Positions 8,194-15,913 of a DNA stretch of 40,039 nucleotides are shown here, piece by piece. Numbering within the stretch: position 1 is the stretch's first letter; each line of letters opens with the position of its first letter. Under the pieces are notes generated by a model. That model was not told where the DNA came from. It saw nothing but the letters and a program-made list of their open reading frames with translations, and searched no databases. Both the position numbers and the translations under genes were made by a program. Source of the stretch: an uncultured Phascolarctobacterium sp. (lineage in GTDB: Bacteria > Bacillota > Negativicutes > Acidaminococcales > Acidaminococcaceae); the NCBI GenBank assembly GCA_947629685.1, contig CANREP010000017.1, forward strand, positions 1 to 40,039, read 5' to 3'.

Positions 8194-9120
8194 ATGGAGA
8201 TTATTACTTCGCTGGAAAACTTCCATGGATTTGACCGTCCTTGTGTTATCGCACTGGGAACTTTTGACGGACTGCATCTCGGGCATCAGGATGTTATTGG
8301 AGCAGCCGCCTATTATGCGCGGCAGACTGGCTGCCGGCTCGCAGTTTTTACCTTCAGCAATCATCCATTTTCTTTAATCAGACCTTCAGAAGTGCCTTTG
8401 TCTTTAATCAGTAGTAAGGAAAAATATGCTTTGCTGGGAAAAATGGGAGTTGATCTGCTGTTAGAAGTTCCGTTTGATAGGCGCTTGGCTGAATTATCTC
8501 CTTATGATTTTTTGCAGCAGCTGGCAAAATTGCGGTTTACCTGCCTGTCAGTAGGAGAGAATTTTAATTTTGGCTGCCATGGCGACGGCAATATCGTCAC
8601 TTTGAAGCAGTTTGCTGCCGATATGGGGTTCAAGCTTATCGTGCGCCCTTTGGTAAGCGATAATGGTATTATCGTCAGCAGTACGGTCATCAGAAGTCTG
8701 ATCAGTGCCGGCGATGTCACAGAAGCCAACAGGATGTTGGGCAGGAAATATACTTTATCAGGAACTGTAGTGCAAGGCTGTCAGCGCGGCAGACTGCTGG
8801 ACTTTCCTACGGCTAATATAGAGCTGGCGGCGCAGCAGGCTGCAATACCCCATACGGGAGTTTATGCGGTGCGGGTATTTGTCAATGGTTCTTGCTATTA
8901 CGGTATGGCCAATATCGGTCTGAATCCGACTTTTGGCGACGTGACGGCGGTAAGAATGGAAACGCATATTTTTGATTTTGCCGATGATATCTACGGCAGC
9001 CAGATGTCTGTAGAGTTTCATAAATTTATCCGTAATGAATGCAGGTTTACGTCTGTACAGGATCTTTGCCATCAGTTGACAGCTGATAAAGCACAGTGCA
9101 GAGAGTTTTTCAGATTATAA
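8194..9120 (+). CDS. ribF: Bifunctional riboflavin kinase / FAD synthetase
   Basis: RibF phosphorylates riboflavin to FMN and adenylates it to FAD. The N-terminal nucleotidyltransferase domain carries GTFDGLHLGH (residues 22-31) and the SSTVIRSLI motif (about 168-176). The C-terminal flavokinase domain carries GRLLDFPTANI, NIGLNPTFGD and the METHIFDF stretch with the catalytic Glu region. Length (308) is standard. It is the last gene of the rimP-ribF run; the rpsO promoter begins just downstream of its stop. Confidence 0.95.
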   Translation: MEIITSLENFHGFDRPCVIALGTFDGLHLGHQDVIGAAAYYARQTGCRLAVFTFSNHPFSLIRPSEVPLSLISSKEKYALLGKMGVDLLLEVPFDRRLAELSPYDFLQQLAKLRFTCLSVGENFNFGCHGDGNIVTLKQFAADMGFKLIVRPLVSDNGIIVSSTVIRSLISAGDVTEANRMLGRKYTLSGTVVQGCQRGRLLDFPTANIELAAQQAAIPHTGVYAVRVFVNGSCYYGMANIGLNPTFGDVTAVRMETHIFDFADDIYGSQMSVEFHKFIRNECRFTSVQDLCHQLTADKAQCREFFRL

Positions 9121-9144
9121 ATTTATAAAAAGATAACAAATACC

Positions 9145-9174
9145 TTGCGTCGTCATGTGCGTGTATGGTATACT
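9145..9174 (+). promoter_or_regulatory. Promoter of rpsO
   Basis: TTGCGT (9145-9150), an 18-base spacer and TATACT (9169-9174). The predicted start near 9181 gives a leader of about 80 bases that includes the structured element at 9190-9233. Confidence 0.6.
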
Positions 9175-9189
9175 ATGATAGTATTTGAA

Positions 9190-9233
9190 CCAAAGCTTGG
9201 AAGTGCGCAACTCCGACGGCTGCTATGCTTTGG
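9190..9233 (+). promoter_or_regulatory. Structured rpsO leader, candidate S15 autoregulatory RNA
   Basis: CCAAAGC (9190-9196) pairs exactly with GCTTTGG (9227-9233), enclosing a smaller hairpin in which GGA-(A)-GT (9199-9204) faces ACTCC (9210-9214) with one bulged A. It ends 16 bases before the Shine-Dalgarno (GGAGG, about 9249-9253). S15 is known to repress its own mRNA through different RNA structures in different phyla, so an autoregulatory role is plausible inference. Confidence 0.5.
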
Positions 9234-9260
9234 GAATTGTAAATTTAGGAGGAATTTTTA

Positions 9261-9527
9261 ATGTTAACTAGCGAAACCAAACAATCCATTATTCTTGAAA
9301 ATGCTCGTCATGAAGGCGACACCGGTTCTCCGGAAGTGCAGATTGCAGTTCTGACCGAACGCATCAAGTATCTGACTGAACATCTGAAAGAACATAAAAA
9401 AGACCATCATTCCCGTCGCGGCCTGCTGAAAATGGTAGGTAAACGTCGTGGCCTGCTGAACTACCTGATGGAAAAAGACATCGAACGTTATCGTGCAATC
9501 ATTGCAAAACTTGGTATCCGTAAATAA
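9261..9527 (+). CDS. rpsO: 30S ribosomal protein S15
   Basis: S15 is a primary 16S rRNA-binding protein that nucleates the platform of the small subunit. The 88 residues show the family signature [31 protein letters not shown] and [17 protein letters not shown] lies just before the ATG. It is monocistronic here, with its own promoter, leader and terminator; pnp, the common downstream partner, is absent. Confidence 0.98.
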   Translation: MLTSETKQSIILENARHEGDTGSPEVQIAVLTERIKYLTEHLKEHKKDHHSRRGLLKMVGKRRGLLNYLMEKDIERYRAIIAKLGIRK

Positions 9528-9535
9528 GCTTTTTG

Positions 9536-9563
9536 AGGCTTGCCGTAAAGGCAAGCCTTTTTT
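9536..9563 (+). terminator. Rho-independent terminator of rpsO
   Basis: AGGCTTGCC (9536-9544), loop GTAAA, GGCAAGCCT (9550-9558), then a run of T to 9563. Perfect 9-bp stem directly after the rpsO stop. Confidence 0.92.
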
Positions 9564-9640
9564 GTTTGCGTTAAGGCTTGTCAAGATTTTACTGTCACGA
9601 TATAATAAAATTGTATTTTATTAAGAGAGGTGGGTTATAT

Positions 9641-10078
9641 ATGAAAAAAATACTCGTATTATTGAGCTTGCTGGCTTCTATGGTTATCTGTTCTGCCGCT
9701 ATGGCTGCCGGTGTGGCCAGCGACTTTGCCAAAGAGGAGGCTGCTGCAGATACTTTTATCAAAGGATTAAATGACAGCACTGTTACCTATGAGTCTGTTG
9801 CCGCTAATTTTACTCCGGCGCTGAAAGAAAATTTCACTGCAGAAAAATATGCTGATCTGCTGAAACAGGTTAAGGAAAAATTTGGCAAGAATAAAGAAGC
9901 TAAATTTGCTGTTTTGCAAAGATTCGATAAAGCTGACCGCGTTATCTATATCGGCGCTTTCAGTAAGGAAAATCTGGCTCAGATGGTATTCGTATTTGAT
10001 ACTACCGGCAAAAAGCCGTTGATGGCAGATTTTGCTTTGGTACCTGTACAAGAACAGAAACAGGAAGAAGCTAAATAA
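9641..10078 (+). CDS. Small exported protein, DUF3887-like
   Basis: This 145-residue protein begins MKKILVLLSLLASMVICS followed by an AMA-type signal peptidase I site near residue 23. The mature part is a short alpha/beta domain with an N-terminal helix (EEAAADTFIKGLNDSTV), a middle segment ALKENFTAEKYADLL and a beta-rich end (VIYIGAFSKENLAQMVFVFDT). This pattern resembles DUF3887/NTF2-like secreted proteins, whose function is unknown. The start at ATG 9641 has AGAGAGGTGGG upstream. It ends in a Gln/Glu/Lys tail. It sits between two terminators and so appears to be a single-gene unit. Function not assigned. Confidence 0.75.
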   Translation: MKKILVLLSLLASMVICSAAMAAGVASDFAKEEAAADTFIKGLNDSTVTYESVAANFTPALKENFTAEKYADLLKQVKEKFGKNKEAKFAVLQRFDKADRVIYIGAFSKENLAQMVFVFDTTGKKPLMADFALVPVQEQKQEEAK

Positions 10079-10092
10079 ATTGACTTTATGAC

Positions 10093-10127
10093 AACAGTCT
10101 GTACCTTGGTGCAGGCTGTTTATTTTT
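10093..10127 (+). terminator. Terminator after the DUF3887-like gene
   Basis: AACAGTCTG (10093-10101) pairs with CAGGCTGTT (10112-10120) with one G.U pair, followed by TATTTTTTT. Confidence 0.8.
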
Positions 10128-10147
10128 TTCAGAAGAATGTTTAATAG

Positions 10148-10176
10148 TTTACGCTTATAAATAAATATGGTACAAT
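10148..10176 (+). promoter_or_regulatory. Promoter of the sialidase-like / tctC pair
   Basis: TTTACG (10148-10153), a 17-base spacer and TACAAT (10171-10176), about 40 bases before the first plausible start codon. Confidence 0.6.
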
Positions 10177-10213
10177 ATATACAATGTAAAATTTGTATAA
10201 TCTGGTGCTATTG

Positions 10214-11221
10214 ATGCGAAAAGAATTTGTTATTGAGAAATTACCTACTGATTTTTGTCATGCTTCTACAGTTTTGCGGCTTCCGGGTGATAAGCTGCTT
10301 TGCTGCTGGTTTGGCGGTCGTAAAGAGGGTACTGACGACGTTGCTATCTGGTACAGCCGCAGAGAAAAAACAGGTTGGAGCAAGCCGCGGAAGCTGGCAG
10401 ACGGCGCAGCTGCGAATTGGAATCCTGTACTTTTTGCCTGTGCTGATAAAATAGTGCTGTTCTTTAAAGAAGGTCAGATAATTTCTGCTTGGAAGACGCT
10501 GTTTAGAGAGTCTGAGGATGCAGGACTTAATTGGAGTGCTCCGGTAGAACTTGTGACCGCTGACGACAGCGGCGGTCGTGGGCCGGTACGTACTAAGCCC
10601 GTCCTGCTGGCAAACGGCAGGATAGTAGCTGGCGGCTCAACTGAGCGCGGACTTTGGACTGCATTTGCAGATTGTAGCGATGATAACGGACGCACATGGC
10701 AGCAATCGCTGCCGATAGGTATCGCAGGTTTGCGATACAGAGACGGTGAAAAGACGGCGGAAAGCGCTATAGCTGTCAGCCAGCAGTCTTTTTATGGGCG
10801 CGGCGTTATCCAGCCTGCTATCTGGGAAAGCGAGCCTGGAAAGGTGCATATGCTGCTGCGCAGCAGTGAAGGCTATATTTACCGCAGTGATTCTGCTGAT
10901 GGCGGCAAGACCTGGCAGGTGGCATATAAAACAACGATGCCTAATAATAACAGCGGTATAGATCTTGTAAAAGCTCCCTTTGACCAGTGCCTGTATCTGG
11001 TCTGCAATCCTGTAGGCAGTAATTGGGGGATGCGGTCGCCTTTGAGCCTTTTTAAATCCTGTGATAACGGCGGCAGCTGGCAGAAAATACTGGATCTGGA
11101 AACAAGTAAGGGGGAATTTTCCTATCCGGCGATAATTGCCGATGCAGATGGGCTTGATATTACTTATACCTGGCAGCGTCAAAATATTGTTTGCTGCCGA
11201 TTGGATAAGGAAGATTTATAA
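10214..11221 (+). CDS. Intracellular BNR-repeat (sialidase-like) protein
   Basis: The 335-residue product has a predicted six-bladed beta-propeller fold of the BNR/sialidase type. Four Asp-box motifs (S-x-D-x-G-x-x-W) are visible: SEDAGLNW near residue 100, SDDNGRTW near 155, SADGGKTW near 227 and SCDNGGSW near 282. The opening FCHASTVLRLPGDKLLCCWFGG resembles the BNR_2 group often annotated as predicted neuraminidase. No signal peptide is visible, so it would act in the cytoplasm, which is unusual for a sialidase acting on host glycans. The start is uncertain: ATG 10214 fits homologue-like openings, while TTG 10193 is also in frame; no strong Shine-Dalgarno exists for either. The tctC gene follows 41 bases later. 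Substrate unknown. Confidence 0.75.
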   Translation: MRKEFVIEKLPTDFCHASTVLRLPGDKLLCCWFGGRKEGTDDVAIWYSRREKTGWSKPRKLADGAAANWNPVLFACADKIVLFFKEGQIISAWKTLFRESEDAGLNWSAPVELVTADDSGGRGPVRTKPVLLANGRIVAGGSTERGLWTAFADCSDDNGRTWQQSLPIGIAGLRYRDGEKTAESAIAVSQQSFYGRGVIQPAIWESEPGKVHMLLRSSEGYIYRSDSADGGKTWQVAYKTTMPNNNSGIDLVKAPFDQCLYLVCNPVGSNWGMRSPLSLFKSCDNGGSWQKILDLETSKGEFSYPAIIADADGLDITYTWQRQNIVCCRLDKEDL

Positions 11222-11262
11222 ACGTTTGTTGTAAAAATTTTTATAGAGGAGTGGTATGTATA

Positions 11263-12231
11263 ATGAAAAAGGTTTTATTTGTTCTGGTATCATTGCTGAT
11301 GATGACCATGATGATTGCCGGTTGTGGCGGTGACAGCAAGAAAGCTGCTTATCCTGCTGACGGCGACATCAGTGTCATTATCCCTAAAGCTCCCGGCGGC
11401 GGTACGGATGTTTCTGCCAGAGGCTTGGTACAGATGCTGCAGAAAGAGCTTCCCGGCAGTAAATTCGTTCCTGTAAATAAGCCGGATGGCGGCGGTGTAA
11501 CTGGTATGGTTGAACTCGCCAATGCAAAACCTGACGGACACACTTTAGGCATGGTTACAGTAGAACTGGCAATGTTCCCGCATCAGGGTAAATGCAAGAA
11601 TACTTATAAGGATTATGCTTCTATCTGCGCGCCTATTGCAGCTCCGGCTGCGCTTATCGTTCCGGCGGAAGCTCCCTACAGTACTTTGGATGAATTTGTA
11701 GCTTATGCTAAAGCAAATCCGGGTAAAGTACAGATGGGCAACTCCGGCATCGGCGCTATCTGGCATATCGCGGCGCTTTCTTTTGAGGATGAGTTCGGCG
11801 TACAGCTGAAGCATGTGCCTTATCCGAAAGGCTCTGCCGATATTGCTGCAGCTTTGGCTGGCAAACATATTGACGCAACCTTAGCTGACCCGTCCGTATT
11901 TAAGAGCCAGGTAGACGCCGGCAATTTGAAGATTCTGGCAGTTATGGCTGATTCCCGTTCTCAGATTTATCCTGACGTGCCTACTTTTAAAGAACTGGGC
12001 CACGATATGACTATCCGTGCTTGGGCCGCATTGGTTGCGCCTAAAGATACTCCGAAAGAAAAACTGACAGTGTTGCGTACAGCTGCTAAAAAAGTATGCG
12101 AATCCAAAGAGTTTAAAGAATATTTTATGAAGCAGGGTATTGATCCGACCGTTATCATCGGTGAAGATTGTGACAAGATGATGCAGGAAGATCACGAAAT
12201 GTATCAGAAATATTTACAAATCGCTCAATAA
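11263..12231 (+). CDS. TctC-family substrate-binding lipoprotein
   Basis: This 322-residue protein of the Bug/TctC family is the solute-binding component of tripartite tricarboxylate (TTT) transporters. The signal ends in the lipobox IAGC with lipidated Cys21, placing it on the outer face of the cytoplasmic membrane. Family landmarks include IIPKAPGGGTDVSARGL near the mature N terminus, NKPDGGGVTGM, GNSGIGAIWHIA, VPYPKGSADIAAALAGKHID and WAALVAPKDTP. ATG 11263 is chosen with GAGGAG at 11246-11251. The TctA and TctB membrane subunits are not adjacent, so it is an orphan binding protein here. It is probably cotranscribed with the sialidase-like gene. Ligand (a carboxylate?) cannot be told from sequence. 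Confidence 0.88.
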   Translation: MKKVLFVLVSLLMMTMMIAGCGGDSKKAAYPADGDISVIIPKAPGGGTDVSARGLVQMLQKELPGSKFVPVNKPDGGGVTGMVELANAKPDGHTLGMVTVELAMFPHQGKCKNTYKDYASICAPIAAPAALIVPAEAPYSTLDEFVAYAKANPGKVQMGNSGIGAIWHIAALSFEDEFGVQLKHVPYPKGSADIAAALAGKHIDATLADPSVFKSQVDAGNLKILAVMADSRSQIYPDVPTFKELGHDMTIRAWAALVAPKDTPKEKLTVLRTAAKKVCESKEFKEYFMKQGIDPTVIIGEDCDKMMQEDHEMYQKYLQIAQ

Positions 12232-12269
12232 GAAACAATAAGCTTAATAATTAGTTTAGTAACAAAAAA

Positions 12270-12292
12270 GACAGCTTCAGCTGTCTTTTTTG
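12270..12292 (+). terminator. Rho-independent terminator after tctC
   Basis: GACAGC (12270-12275), loop TTCA, GCTGTC (12280-12285), with a preceding A-run and following T-run (to 12292) that extend the stem. The A-run makes it potentially bidirectional. Confidence 0.9.
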
Positions 12293-12325
12293 TTTGCTGG
12301 ATAAATTGGACAGTAATTTTCCCGA

Positions 12326-12354
12326 TTGGCATAAATTTCCAAAAATGATATAAT
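12326..12354 (+). promoter_or_regulatory. Promoter of the hydrogenase operon
   Basis: TTGGCA (12326-12331), a 17-base spacer ending in TGA (an extended -10 TGn), and TATAAT (12349-12354). Near-consensus vegetative promoter about 48 bases before hyfB. Confidence 0.75.
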
Positions 12355-12401
12355 ATAAAATATGTCATATTTGTGAATAAATAAATTTATGGGTGATGAT
12401 G

Positions 12402-14387
12402 ATGAACATATTCTTTATGGCGGCGGCCTGTTATGTTATCGGTATATTTACGCTGCTGTTGCCGCATAGATGGCAGAAAGCAGCTCATTACACGGCATGT
12501 CTGGCGGCAATGACCGGCAGTGCCTTAGTAACATATAACGCTGCGCTGGTGCTGCTGGATTTGTTGCAGCCGGCAGCTGTACATTGGGGGTCCTATTCGC
12601 TGGCCTGTGATAAATGGAGTGCAGCATTCCTTTTGCTTACAGGTTGTGCCGGAATTATTACCAGTATTTATGCGCTTGGTTATGCGCTCAGCTATCTTGG
12701 TAAAAGGCTCAGATTGTTAGGCGCCTTGTGGAATCTTTTCCTGGGCTCAATGGTCTTCGTGGTGCTGGCGGGTGATGCATTCAGTTTTCTTCTGTTTTGG
12801 GAAATAATGGCAGTAGCTTCTTTCCTGCTGGTAAACCATGAGGCTGAAAAACGCGTAACCTGGAATGCAGCCTATCAGTACCTGGTAATGACTCATATCG
12901 GTACGGCAGCTATTATGATAGCCTTTTTGCTGACTGGTACTTATAGCGCTTCTTTTGCTTTTGCGGATATGGCTGATAATACGCTTTCAGCAGGTATGGG
13001 CAGTATTGTCTTTATGGCAGCGTTTATCGGTTTTGCCTTGAAAGCCGGGCTGGTGCCATTGCATGTCTGGCTTCCAAATGCGCATCCGGCAGCGCCAAGT
13101 CATGTGTCCGCGCTGATGAGCGGCGTGATGCTGAAAATAGCTTTATATGGCTTTGGCCGCTTTGTATTTTATTTTCTGCCTGCCTGGAACTACTGGTGGT
13201 GCATCATAGTCATGCTGGCGGGACTTATTTCCGCGTTTTTAGGCGTGCTGTATGCGCAGATGGAAACTGATATCAAAAGGATTTTGGCTTATTCGTCGGT
13301 AGAAAATATGGGGATAATTTTTGCTGCTTTTGGCTGCGGTATGCTGCTGCAGGTTACTGCGGGAGGCAGCTGGGGCACAATAGGATTTATGGCGGCCTTG
13401 GTACATTGTTATAATCATTCGGTTATCAAGGTGCTGATGTTTATGAGCGCAGGCAGCATTATGCACGCTACCGGCAGTAAGAATCTGGAATTGTTCGGCG
13501 GGCTTTTGCGCAAACTTCCCTATACAGCTGCCTGCTGCTTTGCCGGCTGCATGGCGCTTTCGGCATTGCCGTTTACAGGAGGTTTTATCGGAGAGTGGAT
13601 GACGCTGCAGAGCTTTATCACGTTGGCTTATAACGGGTATGGTCAGGATATCAGGCTATGGTGTTCGCTGGCTTTTATCTTGTTAGGTTTTACAGGTGCT
13701 CTGGCTTTAGGGTGTTTTGTACGCTTTTTCGGTATCGCGTTCTTGGGTAGGGCGCGCAGCCAAATTGCTGAACAGGCGCATGAATCTGATGCTTTTATGC
13801 TGTTTGCCATGGGTATTAGTACAGTGCTGATTTTTGTTTTAGGAATATATTCTGCGCCGTTGCTTACTGTACTGAGCGGCGTTCTGGCTGTAGATACAGC
13901 ATTTTATATGCCGGGTATTGCCGATGTACTGCAAAGCGGCGGTGAATTGCTGCAAGCTTACGGTGCAGTTTTAGTGCTTGTGTTAGCTGTTACGGCGGTA
14001 TGCTTTGCTGTAGCTGTCAGCATGGCGAAAAAGGCCTATGTTGCCAGTGATGTGACTTGGAACTGCGGTACTATCCCTACTGCAAGGCAGCAGTATTCTG
14101 CTACAGGTTTTTCAAAACCGCTGCGCCGCGCTTTTGATTATCTGCTGAAACCCAAGCGGGAGGTTTCCTATGTGCGTAAGGATAACCCGTATTTTGGACG
14201 TTTATTATCGTATAAGTTGGAAATACCAGATATGATTACGCAGAAGCTTTATCTGCCGCTGCAGAAATATTTTGTTGTTTCGTCTGCTTTCCTGCGCCGC
14301 TTACAGCAGGGGAGCGTAAGGCTGTATGTTAGTTATGTTATGGCTGCGATGATTGCGGTACTGATTTGGGGGGCAATATACAAATGA
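12402..14387 (+). CDS. hyfB: Group 4 hydrogenase membrane subunit HyfB-like (NuoL/M family)
   Basis: This large polytopic membrane protein of about 661 residues is related to the antiporter-like complex I subunits and to HyfB/HycC of formate hydrogenlyase. It has a dozen or more hydrophobic segments. Conserved landmarks are LLFWEIMAVASFLLV (Glu in TM5 region), AGLVPLHVWLPNAHPAAPSHVSALMSG and DIKRILAYSSVENMGI, all typical of ion-translocating subunits. A C-terminal extension (about 540-661) ends with a final membrane helix, as in HyfB. Four in-frame starts (GTG 12393 and ATG 12396, 12399, 12402) are stacked; ATG 12402 has the best spacing from GGGTG at 12391-12395. Its stop overlaps the hyfC start. 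Confidence 0.88.
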   Translation: MNIFFMAAACYVIGIFTLLLPHRWQKAAHYTACLAAMTGSALVTYNAALVLLDLLQPAAVHWGSYSLACDKWSAAFLLLTGCAGIITSIYALGYALSYLGKRLRLLGALWNLFLGSMVFVVLAGDAFSFLLFWEIMAVASFLLVNHEAEKRVTWNAAYQYLVMTHIGTAAIMIAFLLTGTYSASFAFADMADNTLSAGMGSIVFMAAFIGFALKAGLVPLHVWLPNAHPAAPSHVSALMSGVMLKIALYGFGRFVFYFLPAWNYWWCIIVMLAGLISAFLGVLYAQMETDIKRILAYSSVENMGIIFAAFGCGMLLQVTAGGSWGTIGFMAALVHCYNHSVIKVLMFMSAGSIMHATGSKNLELFGGLLRKLPYTAACCFAGCMALSALPFTGGFIGEWMTLQSFITLAYNGYGQDIRLWCSLAFILLGFTGALALGCFVRFFGIAFLGRARSQIAEQAHESDAFMLFAMGISTVLIFVLGIYSAPLLTVLSGVLAVDTAFYMPGIADVLQSGGELLQAYGAVLVLVLAVTAVCFAVAVSMAKKAYVASDVTWNCGTIPTARQQYSATGFSKPLRRAFDYLLKPKREVSYVRKDNPYFGRLLSYKLEIPDMITQKLYLPLQKYFVVSSAFLRRLQQGSVRLYVSYVMAAMIAVLIWGAIYK

Positions 14388-15268
14388 TGACGGGCTATCA
14401 TAGTTTAGGATACAGTCTGTTGCAGGCTTTGTTGCTGCTGCTGGTAGCTCCGCTGATTGCCGGTATCATCAAGAAGCTGAAAGCACTGCTGCAGAACAGG
14501 ATTGGTTCCAGTATCCTGCAGGAATATTTTGATTTGTACAAATGGTGGCGTAAACCTACATTTGTTACTCCTTATACGAGCTGTATCTTTTTAGCAGCTC
14601 CATGCGTATATTTTGCGTCTACTGTTGCAGCTGCCTGTATGCTGCCTAATTTCATCGGCAGGACAGTATCGCTGGGAGACGTGTTTGTCTTTGTTTATGT
14701 CATGGCTTTAGGACGTTTCCTCATGACGCTTTCGTCTTTGGATGCAGCTACTGCTTTCGGCGGCATGGGCGGCAGCAGGGAAATATATGTAGCTGCTTTT
14801 GTGGAGCCAGTCATCATGCTGGCTATACTTTCCAATGTGCTGCATACAGGAAGTACATTTTTAGGCGGTATGTCGCTTGACCCGGGAGAAGTAAATCTCA
14901 CTGTTGCCGGTGTTTTGACCTGCATAGCTTTCTTTTTGGTATTGCTGGCAGAAAACAGCCGTATACCAGTAGATAACCCGGATACCCACCTGGAACTGAC
15001 CATGATTCATGAATGTATGACTCTGGAATATTCAGGACGGCTGTTAGCGCTTATTCACTGGGCAAGCCAGCTCAAACTGCTTATTTTTCTGCTTTTATTT
15101 TCTTTGCTTTACCTGCCGCTTAATATACCTGTCGTTTTCAAGGTGCTTGGTTCAGCAGTACTGGTGGCAGTGGTAGAAACATTAAATAATAAGATGCGTT
15201 TGTTCAAGGTACGTGTGTATCTGGCTGCGGCCGGTATAATGCTGCTGCTGGCTATTGCTGCGCAGTAA
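14384..15268 (+). CDS. hyfC: Group 4 hydrogenase membrane subunit HyfC-like (NuoH family)
   Basis: This 294-residue membrane protein of the NuoH/HycD/HyfC family anchors the hydrophilic arm and forms part of the quinone-site-like junction in complex I relatives. It shows APLIAGIIKKLKALLQNRIGSS followed by EYFDLYKWWRKP, the family's N-terminal signature, and NSRIPVDNPDTHLELTMIHE (about residues 200-220), the conserved acidic loop facing the large and small subunits. About eight hydrophobic segments. The start overlaps the hyfB stop (ATG at 14384), with a purine-rich stretch upstream. The next gene, hyfE, starts 11 bases after its stop. Confidence 0.9.
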   Translation: MMTGYHSLGYSLLQALLLLLVAPLIAGIIKKLKALLQNRIGSSILQEYFDLYKWWRKPTFVTPYTSCIFLAAPCVYFASTVAAACMLPNFIGRTVSLGDVFVFVYVMALGRFLMTLSSLDAATAFGGMGGSREIYVAAFVEPVIMLAILSNVLHTGSTFLGGMSLDPGEVNLTVAGVLTCIAFFLVLLAENSRIPVDNPDTHLELTMIHECMTLEYSGRLLALIHWASQLKLLIFLLLFSLLYLPLNIPVVFKVLGSAVLVAVVETLNNKMRLFKVRVYLAAAGIMLLLAIAAQ

Positions 15269-15279
15269 GGAGGTAAATT

Positions 15280-15909
15280 GTGGAATTTTTAGTAGTAACA
15301 CTCATGTTTATCGTCTTTCTGCAAACGCGTATCATGGATTTGAAACGCGGCATTTTCTGCCTCAGTATCCAGTCGGCGTTAATTGCAGCTGCGTGTCTTG
15401 CCGTGGGAATGAGCCATGGCGGAGGCATACATGCTTTTTTACCGGGTATGCTGACTATTGCTGTCAAGGTAATCTTTATTCCGTATGCTATTTTAAAAGT
15501 AGTGCGTCAGCTTAGTGATGAGAAGGAAATAGCCAGCGATATCAATGTTAATTATTCTACGGCTGCTGCCGCCTGCTTCCTTGCTTTAAGTTATGTAGTG
15601 CTGGACAGCCTGCTTCCAGGCGTGCAAGGGCGCGATATCGTGGCTTCTTCCATCTTTATGATTATGACCGGCCTGACGCTTATTGTTATGCGCAGCCGCG
15701 CTATTATGCAGATGATCGGGTTGATCACTATGGAAAATGGTATTTATCTTTTGGGACTGATTATGACTGAGGGCCTGCCGCTGATTATAGAACTTGGCAT
15801 TTTCCTGGATGTACTGATTGCAGTCGTTATTTTGGTCATTCTCACATCGCGTCTGCGTCTGTCCTTCAAAACGACTGATACTAATGTTTTGAGAAAGCTG
15901 AAAGGGTGA
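15280..15909 (+). CDS. hyfE: Group 4 hydrogenase membrane subunit HyfE-like (NuoK-type)
   Basis: This 209-residue protein with about seven hydrophobic segments matches HyfE, the NuoK-like subunit found in Hyf-type but not Hyc-type complexes. ITMENGIYLLGLIMTEGLP (about residues 148-166) is the NuoK-like core including the conserved Glu. The GTG start at 15280 is fixed by AAGGAGGT at 15268-15275. It is followed after 4 bases by hyfF. Its presence argues for an ion-pumping Hyf/Mbh-like architecture rather than the smaller Ech type. Confidence 0.85.
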   Translation: MEFLVVTLMFIVFLQTRIMDLKRGIFCLSIQSALIAAACLAVGMSHGGGIHAFLPGMLTIAVKVIFIPYAILKVVRQLSDEKEIASDINVNYSTAAAACFLALSYVVLDSLLPGVQGRDIVASSIFMIMTGLTLIVMRSRAIMQMIGLITMENGIYLLGLIMTEGLPLIIELGIFLDVLIAVVILVILTSRLRLSFKTTDTNVLRKLKG

Positions 15910-15913
15910 GAAG

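Noticed and set aside
12371-12388. Possible FNR/CRP half-site TTGTGA upstream of hyfB
   Set aside because: No inverted partner half-site at the right spacing, and it lies downstream of the -10.
15255-15515. Open frame on the + strand overlapping the start of hyfE
   Set aside because: Out of frame with hyfE, which has an ideal Shine-Dalgarno and a recognisable NuoK-like sequence.
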